DNA from: an uncultured Leptolinea sp.
GTDB lineage: Bacteria; Chloroflexota; Anaerolineae; Anaerolineales; Anaerolineaceae
Length of the DNA: 38,735 nt
Assembly (NCBI GenBank): GCA_903828565.1
Contig: CAIKMQ010000007.1
Location: 1-38,735, forward strand
Direction: 5' to 3'
Under the pieces are notes generated by a model. It was given only the letters and a program-made list of their open reading frames with translations. It ran no database searches and was not told the origin of the DNA. Each line of letters opens with the position of its first letter. Within the stretch, counting starts at the first letter, position 1. The translations under genes were made by a program, and so were the position numbers. Positions 7,615-15,229 of this stretch are shown here, in pieces.

Positions 7615-8952
7615 CTAATTCTCGGCGTGGATCTCTTCAAGTGACTTCCCCGTCGTTTCCCGCTTGACCCATGCCAGGGCAGCTGTCGTTGAAAATGGGG
7701 CAGCAGCCAGGATCAGGAAGATGACCGGCAGGCTGGCGCCCGCCTGAACAGCCGCACCGACCACCAGCGGAGCAGCTACTCCTCCTAAGCGTCCGATACC
7801 GGATGCCCAGCCATTGGCCCTTCCGCGGATCCGCGTCGGGTATAGTTCTGCGGTAAACGGATGCCCCAAACCCATCGACATACCGTTGAACATCATAATA
7901 AAGAAACCCAAGGTCAGGATATACCAGGAGGCATCCATCAACGGAAATAGCGCTGTCGACAGGCCCACCAGTACCTGAGAAATGATCAGTAAATACCGCC
8001 GGCTGAACCGGTCTGCCAGAAAGGCTGCCAGAAAGGTACCAGGCACCTGCCCCAGGCTGATAAACAATGTAACCTGATAAGCATGTGAAACACCTGCCTG
8101 TCCATCGGAGAGTAAAGTAGGCAACCACACATACACTCCCTGGTACAGGAAATTTAATGAGATCCACAGATACCAGAGCGCTACGGTGACCGGAGCGTAT
8201 TGCCGGGACCAGATGCCTGCCCGGCTTCCACTTTCCTCTATTACCGGATTTTGCGAGATCTTCCCGAGGTGAGGGGCTACCCCTTCACTTTCAAGATCGA
8301 TCCTGGCATCCTGTTTGAGCACTTCCTGCTGGTACCCTTTTTGCCACAGGTAGCGGAAGGATTCGGGCAGATACACGCGAACCAGGATGGCACACAACCC
8401 CGCCAACCCCCCAAACCCCATGGCCAAGCGCCAGCCGGCGTTGATGACAATGAGGTATCCCACCAGAGCAGCCAGGGTAGCCCCAAATGCCCAGAAAGTA
8501 TTCAGTAAAACCATCAGCATACCGCGGATGCGGGTGGGAGAGAACTCGGAAACCAGCGTGCCGGCAACCGGTAAGGCAGCTCCTAAACCGATCCCCAGGA
8601 AGAAACGCAGCCAGAGGAGCTGCTGGTAACTTTGCGCCAGGGCCGAAAGCAGAAAAAGCACTGCCTGGACCAGCATGATGCGGATCAGCACCTTCCGCCG
8701 GCCGTACCTGTCCGCCAGCCAGCCGGCAGTCACAGCGCCAACGAGCATCCCCAGCATACCCCAACCTGCCAGTAAGCCGAGCGCACTGGCTGTTATGCCC
8801 CACTCATCTTTCAGCGAAGGAATGATGAAACCAATAATGGTGACACCGTAAGCCACCCAGATCCAGGTAGAGCCAGCTGCCAGCATCAATTTAATGTGAA
8901 AACGCCCGGGATGGGCGGTATCATAGCGGTTGATAATCTGCGTCATTTCCAT
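7615..8952 (-). CDS. Major facilitator superfamily transporter
   Basis: The 445-residue protein has 12 predicted membrane segments, the usual MFS length. The loop 2-3 signature reads GWLADRYGRRKVLIR near residue 80, and its repeat in the second half reads AAFLADRFSRRYLLI. The motif PTRIRGRANGWASGIGRLGG after helix 10, and its N-half counterpart SPTRIRGMLM, point to the sugar or aromatic-acid/organic-acid symporter branch (SP or AAHS-like). The cargo cannot be named. It stands alone. A TATAAT box on the minus strand (8966-8961) is only 8 nt from the ATG and there is no Shine-Dalgarno sequence, so the mRNA may be leaderless. Confidence 0.92.
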   Translation of the reverse strand: MEMTQIINRYDTAHPGRFHIKLMLAAGSTWIWVAYGVTIIGFIIPSLKDEWGITASALGLLAGWGMLGMLVGAVTAGWLADRYGRRKVLIRIMLVQAVLFLLSALAQSYQQLLWLRFFLGIGLGAALPVAGTLVSEFSPTRIRGMLMVLLNTFWAFGATLAALVGYLIVINAGWRLAMGFGGLAGLCAILVRVYLPESFRYLWQKGYQQEVLKQDARIDLESEGVAPHLGKISQNPVIEESGSRAGIWSRQYAPVTVALWYLWISLNFLYQGVYVWLPTLLSDGQAGVSHAYQVTLFISLGQVPGTFLAAFLADRFSRRYLLIISQVLVGLSTALFPLMDASWYILTLGFFIMMFNGMSMGLGHPFTAELYPTRIRGRANGWASGIGRLGGVAAPLVVGAAVQAGASLPVIFLILAAAPFSTTAALAWVKRETTGKSLEEIHAEN

Positions 8953-9269
8953 TAGGCGGAATTATAGCCGAGCACGTACTTTATGGAGAAACGGAAACAT
9001 TCAAGGTGTATATCAAAATGCGGAACAAAGGTTTTTTGCTTATGATCCCAGGTGGAAATAGTTAATTGTTCAGCCCTTTACCGGCAAGGATCTGCGGCAG
9101 AAACTACTCTATCCGTGACAGCCGGGGTTTTGACTGCGCGGGGGATGAAAAATAATGTTTGTGTATTCATTCACGGATGGATCGCATTAATCAACCAAGT
9201 GACAAGATACAACGGGGATGAACGACACTCGTTCGAGTGTGCTCATCCCCGTGCAGGTCCTACTTGATC
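8953..9269. other. Intergenic region of 317 bp
   Basis: It holds the minus-strand -10 box of the MFS gene (8966-8961) at one end and a long hairpin (9212-9252) at the other. A 71-codon open frame at 9052-9267 has no ribosome binding site, runs through the hairpin and has no recognisable features, so I do not call it a gene. I see nothing else here. Confidence 0.6.
9212..9252 (-). terminator. Long hairpin, probable terminator of the copper lipoprotein unit
   Basis: A 10-bp outer stem (9212-9221 with 9243-9252) and a 6-bp inner stem (9225-9230 with 9235-9240, loop GTTC) lie 18 bp past the minus-strand stop. The following minus-strand sequence is only moderately T-rich, so termination strength is uncertain. 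Confidence 0.6.
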
Positions 9270-9794
9270 TTAGCGCTTACCATCCTGCCAGGTCATAAAC
9301 GGCATATTGACAACCACCCCGGATATTTCCAAAGTAAGTTCACCGGAAGTGAGCCGTGTAAGGATATCGGCTTCCGACTTCAATTCAAGCGGAGCAGTTC
9401 CATCGACCCAGGTCACAAAGTGGATCTTGCGCAGCGGGGTGTACCCCTCAGTGCCGGGTGGGGAGGGGAATACGTCCGGCTGGAAACCCAACGGGCCCTT
9501 ACCAGCAATACCATTGGTGAAGACATATACCGGAGCCAGCATGGAATCCGGCGCTTCGGCCAGAGATGGAACTACCAGCACCGGGGATTTCATCATATTG
9601 CTTAGCTTTTCAGCCACACCGGGGTCAGAAGTTTCGGTGTGTGAAAAATAGATCTCCTGGCCTTCGGAATAAGCCCTGCCGGCGGGGATGGACGCATACG
9701 GGATGCTGGATGAAGCCTGGGTTGCTGAGCAGGCAGTCAATAAACCAGTGACGAGCATCAACCCGACTACAATACTAATCAATTTTTTATTCAT
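9270..9794 (-). CDS. Lipoprotein of unknown function next to copA
   Basis: The 174-residue protein has a clear lipoprotein signal peptide: positive N terminus, hydrophobic core and lipobox LTAC with the modified Cys near residue 22. The mature part has conserved-looking segments (EGQEIYFSHTETSD, MMKSPVLVVPSLAEAP, VYVFTNGIAGKGPLGFQPDV, KIHFVTWVDG). It has no Cys beyond the anchor and few His, so it is not an obvious metal chaperone, although the MM and Met-containing segments could contribute. It lies 50 bp downstream of copA with its own ribosome binding site (AGGAG) and may be co-transcribed. A role in copper handling is inferred only from position. Confidence 0.8.
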   Translation of the reverse strand: MNKKLISIVVGLMLVTGLLTACSATQASSSIPYASIPAGRAYSEGQEIYFSHTETSDPGVAEKLSNMMKSPVLVVPSLAEAPDSMLAPVYVFTNGIAGKGPLGFQPDVFPSPPGTEGYTPLRKIHFVTWVDGTAPLELKSEADILTRLTSGELTLEISGVVVNMPFMTWQDGKR

Positions 9795-9844
9795 TCTTAT
9801 CTCCTATGATCGGCCCCGCAATGAAATTCAATGCGGGTGAATAT

Positions 9845-12268
9845 TCAAACCCTGGCATTACGCAGGCGCAGGCTGTTCGTGACCACAAACACACTGCTCA
9901 TGGCCATGGCAGCAGCTGCCAGTATCGGTGACATGATACCCACCGCTGCTGCGGGTATCAGGATGATGTTGTATATGAAAGCCCAGAAAAGGTTCTGACG
10001 GATGGTTTTCAGAGTCTTGCGTGATAGTTGGATTGCCCGGGGAACACCGCGCAGATCTCCACTGATCAACACCACAGGGGCGGATGCAATGGCAACATCC
10101 GTTCCGGTGCCGATGGCGATACCTACATCCGCCTGTGCCAGTGCTGGCGCGTCATTGATACCATCACCCACCATCGCGACAACCTTGCCGCTTTGCTGAA
10201 GTTCTTTCACCCTGGCGCTCTTCTCCCCAGGAAGAACCTCCGCCACCACATGGTCCACACCAGCCTGACGGCCAATAGCTTCTGCCGTCTGGCGGTTATC
10301 CCCGGTCAACATGACCACTTCCAGACCCATCGCCTGCAGCGATCTGACCGCCTCTGCGGAACCTTCTTTAATGGTATCCGCCACAGCAATGATCCCGGCA
10401 AGAGCACCATCCACGGCCACAAGCATGGCAGTTTTTCCACCGGCCTGCAGGCTCTCTATCCGGCTTGTGTATAGCTGGATGGATACGCCGGCTTCCCGCA
10501 TCATTTTGCTGTTGCCGATCGATATCATCCGGCTATCTACTTCTGCTGTCACACCGTACCCGGCTTTCGCCTCAAAGCGTGCCGTTGGTTGCAGGGTAAT
10601 CTCGCGCTCACCGGCAGCTGCAACGATTGCCTCTCCCAGGGGGTGTTCACTGGCCTTTTCAACGGATGCAGCCAGGCGTAACAGGTCGTTCTCTTTCCAG
10701 CCATCGACAGTGGTGATATCCGTCACTGTTGGCTGTCCGCGGGTGATTGTGCCGGTCTTATCCAATACCACGACACGTACATGACCTGCCCGTTCCAGGG
10801 CTTCACTGGATTTCAGCAGAATGCCTGTTTCAGCACCCTTGCCGGTACCCACCATGACTGCAGTCGGTGTTGCCAGGCCCATGGCACAAGGGCAGGCGAT
10901 CACCAGGACGGCCACCATTTTGATCAACGCGCGGGTGAATTCATTTACATCCGAGTTTACCGAAAGCGGCGGCCCAAACAGCATCCACCCCGCGAAGGTC
11001 AACAGCGCAATGCCAATAACAGCCGGTACAAAGACCGCCGATATTTTATCTACCAGTTTCTGAATAGGCGCTTTCGAGCCCTGCGCTTCTTCCACCAGGC
11101 GGATGATCTGCGATAAGGCAGTCTCTCGGCCTACACGCGTGGCTTCAAAGCGGATACTACCTAAGCGGTTCATGGTTGCGCCGATTACGGGGCTGCCGGC
11201 AGACTTTTCAACCGGGAGCGACTCGCCGGTCAGCATGGATTCATCCACCGAGGTGTTGCCGTCCAGTACCACACCATCCACAGGGATCTTTTCTCCCGGC
11301 TTCACAATAACCACATCACCGACTACCACATCTTCCACCGGCAAAGTCATCTCGCGGCCATCCCGGATGACCAGTGCCTGTTTCGCGTGCAATCCCATTA
11401 GTTTCTTGATCGCTTCGCTGGTTTTTCCTTTGGCGCGGGCTTCCAGAAATTTACCCACTTTGATCAATGTGATGATCACAGCCGCGGTCTCAAAATAGAC
11501 ATGTCCGCGGAAGAGCCCAAAAGTTACCGGCAGAGAATACAGGTAAGCCGCCGAAGAACCCAGGGCAACCAGAACATCCATGTTCGCTGACCCATTACGC
11601 AGCGATTTATAAGCGCCATTGTAGTATTGCCAGCCGACATAGAACTGCACCGGTGTGGCCAGTGCCAGCATCACCCAGTTCATCCACGGGGCATGTGAAA
11701 TGCTCATGGGGATGATCCCCAGGTCATTGGCCATAGACAAAAGGAACAATGGGACTGTAAAGAGAAGCCCCACGCGTAAGAGATGCCGCTGCTGATCGAT
11801 CTCGTGCTGCCTGGCACGGGCTTCTGCATCCTCACTATTCGCGCCAAGCTCCAGCGCTTCGAACCCCGCTGCCTTGATTGCGACCCGGATCTCTTTCTGG
11901 CTGATGATCGTCGGGATGTATCTGGCGATTGCTTTCCCGGTGACCAGGTTGACCGTTGCGCTCTCTACGCCCTCCAGGGTAAGCATGGCTTTTTCCACCC
12001 GGCGGACATCGTTATCATCCCCCAGGCTGCTGATCTGAAGTTCCGCTTCCGCTTCGGCCACGTTATATCCCGCATTCTTAACGCGGGTGATCATCGCCGG
12101 CAGACTGGCAAGGGAGGGATCGAATTCCACTGTCGCTCTTTCATTAGAAAGATTGACCACCGCCTGTGTGACACCATTCACTTTCTTTAAACTACGCTCT
12201 ACAGTGGAGACGCAATTTGCGCATGTCATCCCTGTGATGGGTAGTGTGATCAATTTGGTTTCTGCCAT
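9845..12268 (-). CDS. copA: Copper-exporting P1B-type ATPase
   Basis: CopA pumps Cu(+) out of the cytosol using ATP. Domains in order: a heavy-metal-associated domain (residues 1-75) with GMTCANC (C16, C19); a second HMA-like fold (about 78-150) lacking the CxxC; eight transmembrane helices; the actuator TGES loop; the metal-site CPC at 459-461; the phosphorylated DKTGT (D503); the HPLGEAI nucleotide-binding motif; and [18 protein letters not shown]. The YN of FIYNIILIP and the MSS of AMAMSSVFV mark the Cu(+) subclass P1B-1. GGAG lies 4 nt before the ATG. The promoter (TTGAGG, 17 bp, TATAGT) faces away from the TauE/cupredoxin gene, and a dyad lies between the two promoters. Confidence 0.97.
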   Translation of the reverse strand: MAETKLITLPITGMTCANCVSTVERSLKKVNGVTQAVVNLSNERATVEFDPSLASLPAMITRVKNAGYNVAEAEAELQISSLGDDNDVRRVEKAMLTLEGVESATVNLVTGKAIARYIPTIISQKEIRVAIKAAGFEALELGANSEDAEARARQHEIDQQRHLLRVGLLFTVPLFLLSMANDLGIIPMSISHAPWMNWVMLALATPVQFYVGWQYYNGAYKSLRNGSANMDVLVALGSSAAYLYSLPVTFGLFRGHVYFETAAVIITLIKVGKFLEARAKGKTSEAIKKLMGLHAKQALVIRDGREMTLPVEDVVVGDVVIVKPGEKIPVDGVVLDGNTSVDESMLTGESLPVEKSAGSPVIGATMNRLGSIRFEATRVGRETALSQIIRLVEEAQGSKAPIQKLVDKISAVFVPAVIGIALLTFAGWMLFGPPLSVNSDVNEFTRALIKMVAVLVIACPCAMGLATPTAVMVGTGKGAETGILLKSSEALERAGHVRVVVLDKTGTITRGQPTVTDITTVDGWKENDLLRLAASVEKASEHPLGEAIVAAAGEREITLQPTARFEAKAGYGVTAEVDSRMISIGNSKMMREAGVSIQLYTSRIESLQAGGKTAMLVAVDGALAGIIAVADTIKEGSAEAVRSLQAMGLEVVMLTGDNRQTAEAIGRQAGVDHVVAEVLPGEKSARVKELQQSGKVVAMVGDGINDAPALAQADVGIAIGTGTDVAIASAPVVLISGDLRGVPRAIQLSRKTLKTIRQNLFWAFIYNIILIPAAAVGIMSPILAAAAMAMSSVFVVTNSLRLRNARV

Positions 12269-12309
12269 ATTGCTCCTTTTTACCGGGTCAGACCCGTTTC
12301 AATGACACA

Positions 12310-12338
12310 ACTATACTCTTCGATGTTGACATCCTCAA
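12310..12338 (-). promoter_or_regulatory. copA promoter
   Basis: On the minus strand, TTGAGG (12338-12333) and TATAGT (12315-12310) are spaced by 17 bp. Transcription would begin near 12303, giving a leader of about 35 nt. The -35 overlaps the edge of the dyad at 12336-12357. Confidence 0.6.
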
Positions 12339-12357
12339 TAGGTATTAATACTCATTG
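12336..12357. promoter_or_regulatory. Candidate operator shared by the divergent copper genes
   Basis: This 22-bp interrupted palindrome has a perfect 10-bp core GTATTAATAC and outer arms CAAT and ATTG separated by 2-bp mismatches. It overlaps the -35 of the copA promoter on one side and the first bases of the -35 of the plus-strand promoter on the other. It does not resemble the CueR, CsoR or CopY sites known to me. The binding protein is unknown and no regulator gene is nearby. Confidence 0.5.
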
Positions 12358-12383
12358 CCCGGATTCATGCGTATCGGTAGAAT
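12355..12383 (+). promoter_or_regulatory. Promoter of the TauE/cupredoxin and copZ genes
   Basis: TTGCCC (12355-12360), a 17-bp spacer and TAGAAT (12378-12383) predict a start near 12390. That excludes the earlier in-frame ATG at 12388 and supports the ATG at 12415. Confidence 0.55.
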
Positions 12384-12414
12384 TTGAATGCTTATACATA
12401 GAAATGGAGTGAAT

Positions 12415-13644
12415 ATGACAGAGTATATCGTTGCCTTTGTTACCGGCCTGACTACCGGCGGATTAAGCTGCCTGGCGGTTCAGGGTGGGCTGCTGGCCAG
12501 TTCCCTGGCCAGCCAGGTTGAACAGGATGTTCGTGAAAGCGGAAACCCGCACAAGGCGCGGGTAGCTCAGCCGATCCTTTGGTTCCTTTTAGCCAAGTTG
12601 ATCGCCTATACAATCCTGGGTTTCATGCTGGGCTGGCTCGGATCCGTCCTGCAGCTGAACCCGATCACCCGCGCGGTTCTGCAGATAGCCATAGGTATAT
12701 TTATGGTCGGGCAAGCTTTGCGCATGTTGAATGTGCATCCCATATTCCGGTATTTTAATATTGAGCCGCCTAAATTCATCACCCGCTTTATCCGCCGAAA
12801 GGCAAAGAACGGGTCCGGCGTGGTCACTCCGCTCTTCATGGGAGCACTGACCGTCCTCATTCCCTGCGGTATCACCCAGGTGATGATGGCATCCGCCATC
12901 ACGACAGGGAACGCCGTTACCGGTGCGCTGTTGATGTTCTCTTTCATCCTCGGTACCAGCCCGATCTTCTTCATTGTTGCGTATTTCACCACGCGCCTGG
13001 GTGAGAAGCTGGAGAAATACTTCATGCGGTTCGTTGCAGTCGTTGTACTTGTTCTTGGATTGATCACTGTCAATACCGGCTTGAACCTGATGGGCTCCCC
13101 CCTCGCTTTTGGGAACCTGGTCAGTGCTGTTACCGGGCCGCGTGTAGTTCAGGCCCAATCTCCGGCAGATACATCACCTGCCGCTGCCCTCAGTGACACC
13201 TCTCCGGTTTGCACCCTGCAGGCGAATGGAAACAACGGTTCCGGATGCGGATCGGCCGCTGCCGGCGGTTGCCCGATGATGTCGGGTGGTAACCGCAGCG
13301 CTGTTGGTTCTGCCATCACCGCGCCATCGACCGTCACTCAAGCCCCAACCGCCATCCCCGTAGTGGAAGAACAGGCACAGGAGCTTGTGATCCAGGTTGA
13401 AAACAACGGCTACAGCCCTGAAGTTACCCATGCCCTTGCTGGGGTGCCAACCCGGCTGGTGCTGGTTTCTAATAATGTCCGTTCCTGCTCACTGGCTTTT
13501 GTCATCCCCTCCCTGAATGTTCAGGTACTGCTCGAGCCGACAGGCAGCCACACCATTGAAATCCCCGCCCAGCAGGCAGGAACACGCATACCCTTCTCTT
13601 GCTCCATGGGTATGTATACGGGCGTGATTATTTTCGATAAATAA
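12415..13644 (+). CDS. TauE/SafE (UreH/DsbD-like) membrane protein fused to a cupredoxin domain
   Basis: The 409-residue protein joins two modules. The N-terminal ~235 residues form a six-helix membrane domain of the DsbD/UreH-like TauE-SafE type, with Cys in GGLSCLAV and in LIPCGITQVMMASA. A periplasmic linker of about 75 residues is Cys/Met-rich (GSGCGSAAAGGCPMMSGG). The C-terminal ~85 residues are a cupredoxin-like domain (VIQVENNGYSPEV, GVPTRLVLVSNNVRSC, IPFSCSMGMYTGVI) with a Cys/Met pair of the kind that binds copper. I chose the ATG at 12415 because GGAG lies 5 nt before it and the promoter lies just upstream. Divergent from copA and followed by copZ, it probably handles copper at the outer face of the membrane. 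Confidence 0.85.
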   Translation: MTEYIVAFVTGLTTGGLSCLAVQGGLLASSLASQVEQDVRESGNPHKARVAQPILWFLLAKLIAYTILGFMLGWLGSVLQLNPITRAVLQIAIGIFMVGQALRMLNVHPIFRYFNIEPPKFITRFIRRKAKNGSGVVTPLFMGALTVLIPCGITQVMMASAITTGNAVTGALLMFSFILGTSPIFFIVAYFTTRLGEKLEKYFMRFVAVVVLVLGLITVNTGLNLMGSPLAFGNLVSAVTGPRVVQAQSPADTSPAAALSDTSPVCTLQANGNNGSGCGSAAAGGCPMMSGGNRSAVGSAITAPSTVTQAPTAIPVVEEQAQELVIQVENNGYSPEVTHALAGVPTRLVLVSNNVRSCSLAFVIPSLNVQVLLEPTGSHTIEIPAQQAGTRIPFSCSMGMYTGVIIFDK

Positions 13645-13671
13645 TTTCAACCCACTCAAGGAGATGTAATA

Positions 13672-13878
13672 ATGAAGATCACATATACCATCCCTGATAT
13701 GCACTGCGGCAATTGTGCCATGCGCTTGGAAGCCCTCGAAGATGAATTGCAGGGTGTCACAGCGGTCGATGCCAGTTATCACAAACAGCAAATGGTAGTG
13801 GATTTCAACCCAGAGATCATCACTGAGAGCGAGATTAAAGCCGCTATCGCCCGCAAGGGATATTCGGTCGGTGAGTAA
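13672..13878 (+). CDS. copZ: Copper chaperone, HMA domain protein
   Basis: The 68-residue protein is a single heavy-metal-associated domain that carries Cu(+) in the cytosol and delivers it to CopA. The metal site is MHCGNC near residues 11-16, after the first beta strand, as in CopZ and Atx1. The rest keeps the ferredoxin-like pattern: AMRLEALEDELQGV helix, VVDFNPE strand, ITESEIKAAIARKGYSV helix and strand. AAGGAGATG lies before the ATG. It is 27 bp behind the TauE/cupredoxin gene, in the same transcript, and a strong terminator follows. Confidence 0.93.
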   Translation: MKITYTIPDMHCGNCAMRLEALEDELQGVTAVDASYHKQQMVVDFNPEIITESEIKAAIARKGYSVGE

Positions 13879-13894
13879 AACCGGCTGATCACCA

Positions 13895-13932
13895 CAGCCC
13901 CGCTGCCTCCTCCGGCGGGGCTGTTCTTCTTT
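13895..13932 (+). terminator. Terminator after copZ
   Basis: A 9-bp GC stem (13895-13903 with 13915-13923) with an 11-nt loop is followed by TTCTTCTTT. It separates the copper operon from the selenoprotein gene. Confidence 0.85.
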
Positions 13933-13948
13933 AAGGCTGCATATCGGT

Positions 13949-13954
13949 TATAAT
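13949..13954 (+). promoter_or_regulatory. Candidate -10 of the selenoprotein-trpS-dtd unit
   Basis: A perfect TATAAT lies 27 bp before the selenoprotein ATG and just past the copZ terminator. No convincing -35 is present. It would give a leader of about 20 nt. Confidence 0.5.
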
Positions 13955-13981
13955 CTTGAAAATCACAATGGAAAACCTCCT

Positions 13982-14224
13982 ATGAAACATACCATTTCGA
14001 TCACATACTGTGCGGTTTGACACTACACACCCCGGGCGGTCAGCCTGGCAGGTGAGATACTGGCATCCATCGAAGGTAAGGTGCAATCCATCACACTCGT
14101 GCCGTCCGATGGCGGGCGGTTTGAAGTGGAAGTGGATAAACAGCTGGTTTACTCCAAACTTAAATCAGGTGTTCACCCTGCTCCCGGGGAAGTATTAACC
14201 ATCATTCAGGATTATTTACGGTAG
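13982..14224 (+). CDS. selW: SelW-like (Rdx family) selenoprotein with in-frame UGA
   Basis: Reading TGA at 14018-14020 as selenocysteine gives an 80-residue protein that starts MKHTISITYCAVU and ends at TAG 14222-14224. The CxxU redox motif (C10, U13) lies right after the first beta strand. It is followed by HYTPRAVSLAGEIL, VQSITLVPSDGGRFEVEV and LVYSKLKSGVHPAPGEVLTI, the pattern of SelT/SelW/SelH thioredoxin-like proteins, whose length also fits. The proposed role is thiol redox or antioxidant function. A stem-loop directly after the UGA fits a bacterial SECIS. The gene ends 6 bp before trpS. No clear Shine-Dalgarno sequence precedes the ATG (only GGAAAA). TGA serves as a normal stop elsewhere here, so general UGA reassignment is unlikely. 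The alternative is a pseudogene with a nonsense mutation, but the frame is intact on both sides and the UGA falls exactly at the catalytic position. Confidence 0.88.
14028..14054 (+). promoter_or_regulatory. Candidate bacterial SECIS element
   Basis: The upper stem CCGGGC (14032-14037) pairs with GCCTGG (14043-14048), one pair being G-U, and closes a GGTCA loop. After a 2-nt bulge (CA, 14049-14050) the lower stem CACC (14028-14031) pairs with GGTG (14051-14054). The loop begins 17 nt after the UGA and starts with G, which matches the published general bSECIS model as I recall it. SelB would bind here. The fold was worked out by eye. Confidence 0.75.
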
Positions 14225-14230
14225 GAACTC

Positions 14231-15229
14231 ATGGCTATAAAAAATCGTGTCTTTTCGGGAGCGCGTCCCACTGGACGGCAGCATCTTGGTAATTATCTGG
14301 GAGCCATTCAGAACTATGTGGCGCTGCAGCAGGGGAACGACTGCGTTTATTGCATTGTGGACATCCATGCCCTGACGACCGTGGAGGATACGGTCAACCT
14401 GCGCCAGAACATCCTGGAAATGGCATTGGACTGGCTGGCAGCCGGTATTGACCCGAAGGAACAAATCATGTTCGTTCAATCCATGGTGCCGCAGGTGACA
14501 GAACTGCACACGATTCTTTCCATGGTGACACCGCTTGGCAAGCTGACGGATCTGCCAACCTTCAAAGAGAAGGCGCGTGAGAATCCCAATAATGTGAACT
14601 ACGGGCTGGTGGGATACCCGGTGCTGATGGCAGCGGATATTGTCCTCTACAAGACCAACCTGGTGCCTGTCGGTGTCGATCAAGCCCCACATATTGAATT
14701 CACCCGCGAAATTGTGCGGTCTTTCAATTACCGCTATCACTGCACCGCTTTGCTTGAACCGCAAATGAAGGTTACCCAGGTACCCAAAGTGCTTGGTATC
14801 GACGGTGTACAAAAAATGGGTAAAAGCCTGGATAATCATATTGAGATTGCCGGCACCCCGGAAGAAACACAAAAACGTGTGATGATGATGGTGACCGACC
14901 CGGCGCGCATCAAGCGGACCGATCCCGGAAACCCGGATGTGTGCAACGTGTTCAGCATGCATAAGATCTTTTCCAGCCCGGAGGAAGTTGCAAGCATCCA
15001 TACCGAATGCCGCAGTGCCGGTATCGGCTGTGTGGATTGTAAAAAACTGTATGCAAAGAATCTCAATCAGCGGCTGGAGCCTTTCCGCGCTGAACGGGCA
15101 CGGTTCGCCGCGAATCCGCAGGCAGTTTGGGAGATTCTCGAAGACGGGGCCAAACGCGCCCGCGTGATCGCCAGCCAGACCATGGCGGAAGTACGCGAAG
15201 CGATTGGCCTGCCAAAACTGGATTATTAA
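14231..15229 (+). CDS. trpS: Tryptophanyl-tRNA synthetase
   Basis: This class I synthetase charges tRNA-Trp. The 332-residue length is normal. The HIGH-type signature appears as PTGRQHLGNY (13-22), and the KMSKS-type loop as KMGKSLDN beginning at K195. The segment VDIHALTT and the specificity region LMAADIVLYKTNLVPVGVDQ are typical of bacterial TrpRS. It starts 6 bp after the selenoprotein stop, and its stop overlaps the dtd start by one base (TAATG). The three genes are therefore probably one transcript. Confidence 0.97.
   Translation: MAIKNRVFSGARPTGRQHLGNYLGAIQNYVALQQGNDCVYCIVDIHALTTVEDTVNLRQNILEMALDWLAAGIDPKEQIMFVQSMVPQVTELHTILSMVTPLGKLTDLPTFKEKARENPNNVNYGLVGYPVLMAADIVLYKTNLVPVGVDQAPHIEFTREIVRSFNYRYHCTALLEPQMKVTQVPKVLGIDGVQKMGKSLDNHIEIAGTPEETQKRVMMMVTDPARIKRTDPGNPDVCNVFSMHKIFSSPEEVASIHTECRSAGIGCVDCKKLYAKNLNQRLEPFRAERARFAANPQAVWEILEDGAKRARVIASQTMAEVREAIGLPKLDY

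Noticed and set aside
9052-9267. A 71-codon open frame between the MFS and lipoprotein genes
   Set aside because: It runs through a terminator-like hairpin and lacks a ribosome binding site and family features.
9798-9840. Hairpin between copA and the lipoprotein as a terminator
   Set aside because: The stem is only about 6 bp and no T run follows; I cannot call it a terminator or attenuator.
14010-14198. A 62-codon open frame overlapping the selenoprotein
   Set aside because: It is in another frame and has no ribosome binding site or recognisable features. The SelW-like frame through the UGA explains the region far better.
15127-15228. Extended N terminus of dtd starting inside trpS
   Set aside because: The family N terminus begins at the ATG 15229, which also gives the TAATG overlap.
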